This document shows positions 61,791-64,000 of a DNA stretch of 64,000 bases, in pieces. The stretch spans positions 394,373 to 458,372 of the forward strand of contig NZ_LMPU01000001.1 of assembly GCF_001423945.1 (NCBI RefSeq), given 5' to 3'. Both the position numbers and the translations under genes were made by a program. Each line of letters opens with the position of its first letter. The first letter of the stretch is position 1. Source of the DNA: Pedobacter sp. Leaf194. GTDB lineage: Bacteria > Bacteroidota > Bacteroidia > Sphingobacteriales > Sphingobacteriaceae. The notes beneath the pieces were generated by a model. That model was given only the letters and a program-made list of their open reading frames with translations. It did no database searches and was not told where the DNA came from.

Positions 61791-64000
61791 TTACTTAGCT
61801 AAAGTAAAAGGAATATATAAACCAAAAGTGATGTTTCTTCCTGTATTATAAACACCAAGATTTGGATTTTCATAATCGAAACGGCCAGGCTTAAATCTGC
61901 TCAGAGCATCGTAATATTTTTGGTTTAATAAATTATTCGCCGATACGGAAAGTTTTACGGGCTGTTTGCCTAAGTTAAACGTAGCGCCAACTCCGGCATT
62001 TAACAGGGTATAACCACTTGTAGGCGTTTCGAACACATCATCAACACGTGTTTGTTTAAATGCGGATTGTATGCCGACTGACAGGTATGCACCGTTTGTG
62101 CCTTTCAGTTTTGGCTCGAAACGTAACTCATTTCTCAGTGTTCCTGCTGGAATAAAAGCCAATGGCCTGCTTAGAGTACTGTTTTGCGCATGTACATAAC
62201 CAAATGTGTTTTCGAAATGGATAAAAGAAACCGGATGGATGGTTACACTCGCCTCTGCACCATAAAGATTGGCATTCACCTGCCCATAACGGTACACAGG
62301 ATATTCATCGCCTTCAGCAGTAATGGTTTCGCCATTATTGGAAGCATAAATAAAGTTGTGTACGTAATTATTGTAAATGCTTGCACTGGCGCTTACAATT
62401 TTGCCTTCATACTCTAATGCTGCATCAACCTGGTAGCTGCGCTCGGGACTTAAATTCGGGTTTCCAATCTCATACCTGAAAGTACCTTCATGCACACCGT
62501 TCGAACCTAACTCTGCTGGATTTGGCGCTCTGAAGGCAGAACCTGCATTAGCTTTAAAGTTCCATTCTTCGTTAAACTGGTGGGTAAAGCCTAAGGCGCC
62601 ACTAACGTTCGACGATTTATTTACGAAAGGAGCAAATTGTTCATCTCCATCAACAAATAACTGCTCGCCGGTGTTTTTTCGGAAATCGTAACGGGCACCC
62701 AGGCTAAACGTACTGTTTTCCCAATTCTTTTTTGCATAAGCAAAAACACCAATTCCGTAAGTATTGTAAGCGGGCACTAAAAATTCAACGCCTTTATTCT
62801 GGCTTTTACCTGCATCGGCACTAAAACCGAATACTGGCTGCCAGCCGTTACTGGTTTGATGTATGTAGTATTTTAAATCGGCGTTATACGTTTTCAGGTC
62901 GAAAAATAAGGATGGATCTGGTCCGTCTTCTAGCTCGCGGCGTTGATTTTGCTGGTATCCGAAGTCAGCTTTCAGGTTTCCGTCGCCGATTATAAAGTTG
63001 TTATTTAAAGCAATTTTAAAATGCCTGATGTCCTGACGGGGATAGTCTAAATCTCTGCTTTTGAAATCTGCATTAGCAAACGGATCGCCGTTTTCTTTCA
63101 CAAAATTACCAGCGGCATCCAAAGTTGGTTCATAAAAACCAATGTTGTTGCGGAAGCTGGATACATTTAAATGTGTATATCCCCAACTTTTATTTAAGCC
63201 AACCATACCGCTTAAATCGGTTTCATTAAAACCCGAATTTGGGAAATAACCTGTGGGCGTTTTAAAGGAGTATGCATTTTTATAGGTTCCGCGGGCTCTC
63301 CAAACAAAGCCGTTTTCATTGCCGTTTAACATCAGGGAATTTGCTGTTAAACCATTGTTTGTAGAATAATTCGTAATAAATTCGCCTTTAACCTGGCCAT
63401 CAGGCGCCGAACTTGGCTCTAATAAATTGATAACACCACCTAAAGCATCTGAGCCGTACATTAAGGATGCGGCACCGCGTAGCACTTCAACCCTGTCAGA
63501 TTTAAATTGGTCTATTTCAATGCCATGTTCGTCGCCCCATTGTTGCCCTTGCTGTTTAATTCCATCATCCAAAGTCACGATTCTGTTGTAGCCTAAACCT
63601 CTTATAACAGGTTTAGATATCGACGGGCCAGTAGTGATTTGCGAAACCCCCGGAATTTTAGTTAGCGCATCAATTAAATTCGTTGATGGTTGCAGCAGCT
63701 GATCTTTACCTAAAACGGCCGCCGAAGCACTATTTCGTTTGCTGGTACTGCTAATTAAGCTTCCGGTGATAACAACCTCTTTGGTTTCTATTGCGGTAGA
63801 TTGCAAAGCGAAATCCAGCGAAGCTACGCTAGCTAAATTTATAACTCGGGTAGAAGTTTTATAGCCTACATAATGAACTTCTACCAAATAAACTCCTTTT
63901 GCAGGGAGGTTATTTAAAGTAAATTCACCATCGTTATTCGTTTGTGCCGTAACCTTTAAATCAGGGATGAAGATGGTAGCCCCGGGAAGTGTTTCTTTTG
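61791..64000 (-). CDS. TonB-dependent receptor (5' end outside window)
   Basis: At least 736 residues of an outer-membrane active transporter. The visible N-terminus is a carboxypeptidase-regulatory-like (CNA-B type) domain with ETLPGATIFIPDLKVTA and GEFTLNNLPAKGVYLVEVHYVGY. The plug follows (about 65-190 of the visible part) with DALTKIPGVSQI, the IRGLGYNRIVTLDDGIKQQG loop and EVLRGAASLMYGSDALGGVINLL. Then comes a 22-strand barrel with alternating hydrophobic strands up to TFGLYIPFTLAK. It runs to the window edge on the minus strand, so signal peptide and start are missing. The substrate is unknown; the plug resembles colicin I/siderophore and cobalamin receptors (COG1629), not SusC. No SusD-like partner is visible on this side. 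Confidence 0.93.
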   Translation of the reverse strand, partial: KETLPGATIFIPDLKVTAQTNNDGEFTLNNLPAKGVYLVEVHYVGYKTSTRVINLASVASLDFALQSTAIETKEVVITGSLISSTSKRNSASAAVLGKDQLLQPSTNLIDALTKIPGVSQITTGPSISKPVIRGLGYNRIVTLDDGIKQQGQQWGDEHGIEIDQFKSDRVEVLRGAASLMYGSDALGGVINLLEPSSAPDGQVKGEFITNYSTNNGLTANSLMLNGNENGFVWRARGTYKNAYSFKTPTGYFPNSGFNETDLSGMVGLNKSWGYTHLNVSSFRNNIGFYEPTLDAAGNFVKENGDPFANADFKSRDLDYPRQDIRHFKIALNNNFIIGDGNLKADFGYQQNQRRELEDGPDPSLFFDLKTYNADLKYYIHQTSNGWQPVFGFSADAGKSQNKGVEFLVPAYNTYGIGVFAYAKKNWENSTFSLGARYDFRKNTGEQLFVDGDEQFAPFVNKSSNVSGALGFTHQFNEEWNFKANAGSAFRAPNPAELGSNGVHEGTFRYEIGNPNLSPERSYQVDAALEYEGKIVSASASIYNNYVHNFIYASNNGETITAEGDEYPVYRYGQVNANLYGAEASVTIHPVSFIHFENTFGYVHAQNSTLSRPLAFIPAGTLRNELRFEPKLKGTNGAYLSVGIQSAFKQTRVDDVFETPTSGYTLLNAGVGATFNLGKQPVKLSVSANNLLNQKYYDALSRFKPGRFDYENPNLGVYNTGRNITFGLYIPFTLAK

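Noticed and set aside
1..64000. CRISPR arrays, rRNA/tRNA genes, intact insertion sequences
   Set aside because: No regularly spaced repeats, no rRNA-like stretches, no transposase-like frames or terminal inverted repeats were found on either strand.

Overview
The window looks like chromosomal DNA of a Bacteroidota bacterium, most likely family Sphingobacteriaceae (Pedobacter-like; the genus is only an inference). The grounds are: type IX secretion genes of the GldJ and PorV families, a TonB-dependent receptor with an N-terminal carboxypeptidase-regulatory-like domain, lineage-typical families (DUF5687, DUF6263, DUF4159, GIN-like adhesin head), few obvious Shine-Dalgarno sequences, and several TAnnTTTG -7 promoter motifs. 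No tRNA, rRNA, CRISPR array, prophage or intact insertion sequence was seen.

Layout. 1-5.8 kb: the 3' part of nuoN, then a tight plus-strand run (DedA, pyrophosphatase, CNNM/CorC protein, RsmE, DUF4159, BCCP-like) ending at a bidirectional terminator. 5.8-12.1 kb: envelope and T9SS genes (gldJ-like, a frameshifted AsmA-like gene, porV-like) and ispF. 12.1-18.1 kb: a three-domain GH18/deacetylase/GT2 membrane enzyme, pirin, YceI, a Crp/Fnr regulator and a 52-residue Cys-rich membrane protein. 18.2-24.3 kb: the most unusual block, a minus-strand operon of two ATP-grasp ligases (one apparently circularly permuted), a class I glutamine amidotransferase and a YbdK-type carboxylate-amine ligase, led by one alpha/beta hydrolase and facing a second divergent one. 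24.3-27.8 kb: a secreted caspase-fold protease divergent from a TPR membrane protein. 28-35 kb: typA, tandem LpxL-type acyltransferases, a serine hydrolase, a protein with kinase-like motifs, and a PfpI-family protein. 35-47 kb: a surface polysaccharide region (glycosyltransferases, methyltransferases, Wzx-type flippase, GH29 fucosidase) interrupted by a Tricorn-like S41 protease. 47-57 kb: a zincin lipoprotein, rarA, an ABC exporter, an OmpA lipoprotein, an oxidoreductase, MtfA and others. 57-60.6 kb: a GntR/YtrA-type ABC operon with a palindromic operator. 60.6-64 kb: an Old Yellow Enzyme gene with an in-frame stop and a TonB-dependent receptor running off the window.

Three genes carry single inactivating lesions: a frameshift at a T4 run (AsmA-like), a frameshift at an A6 run (methyltransferase), and TGG to TGA (OYE). 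In each case the protein continues sensibly after the lesion, so they are either recent mutations or sequence errors. The best candidate for an undescribed system is the amidoligase cluster at 18.2-24.3 kb, which by gene content should build, amidate and possibly trim or release a small peptide-like metabolite. Related amidoligase neighbourhoods have been described by comparative genomics, but the product of this one cannot be read from sequence.
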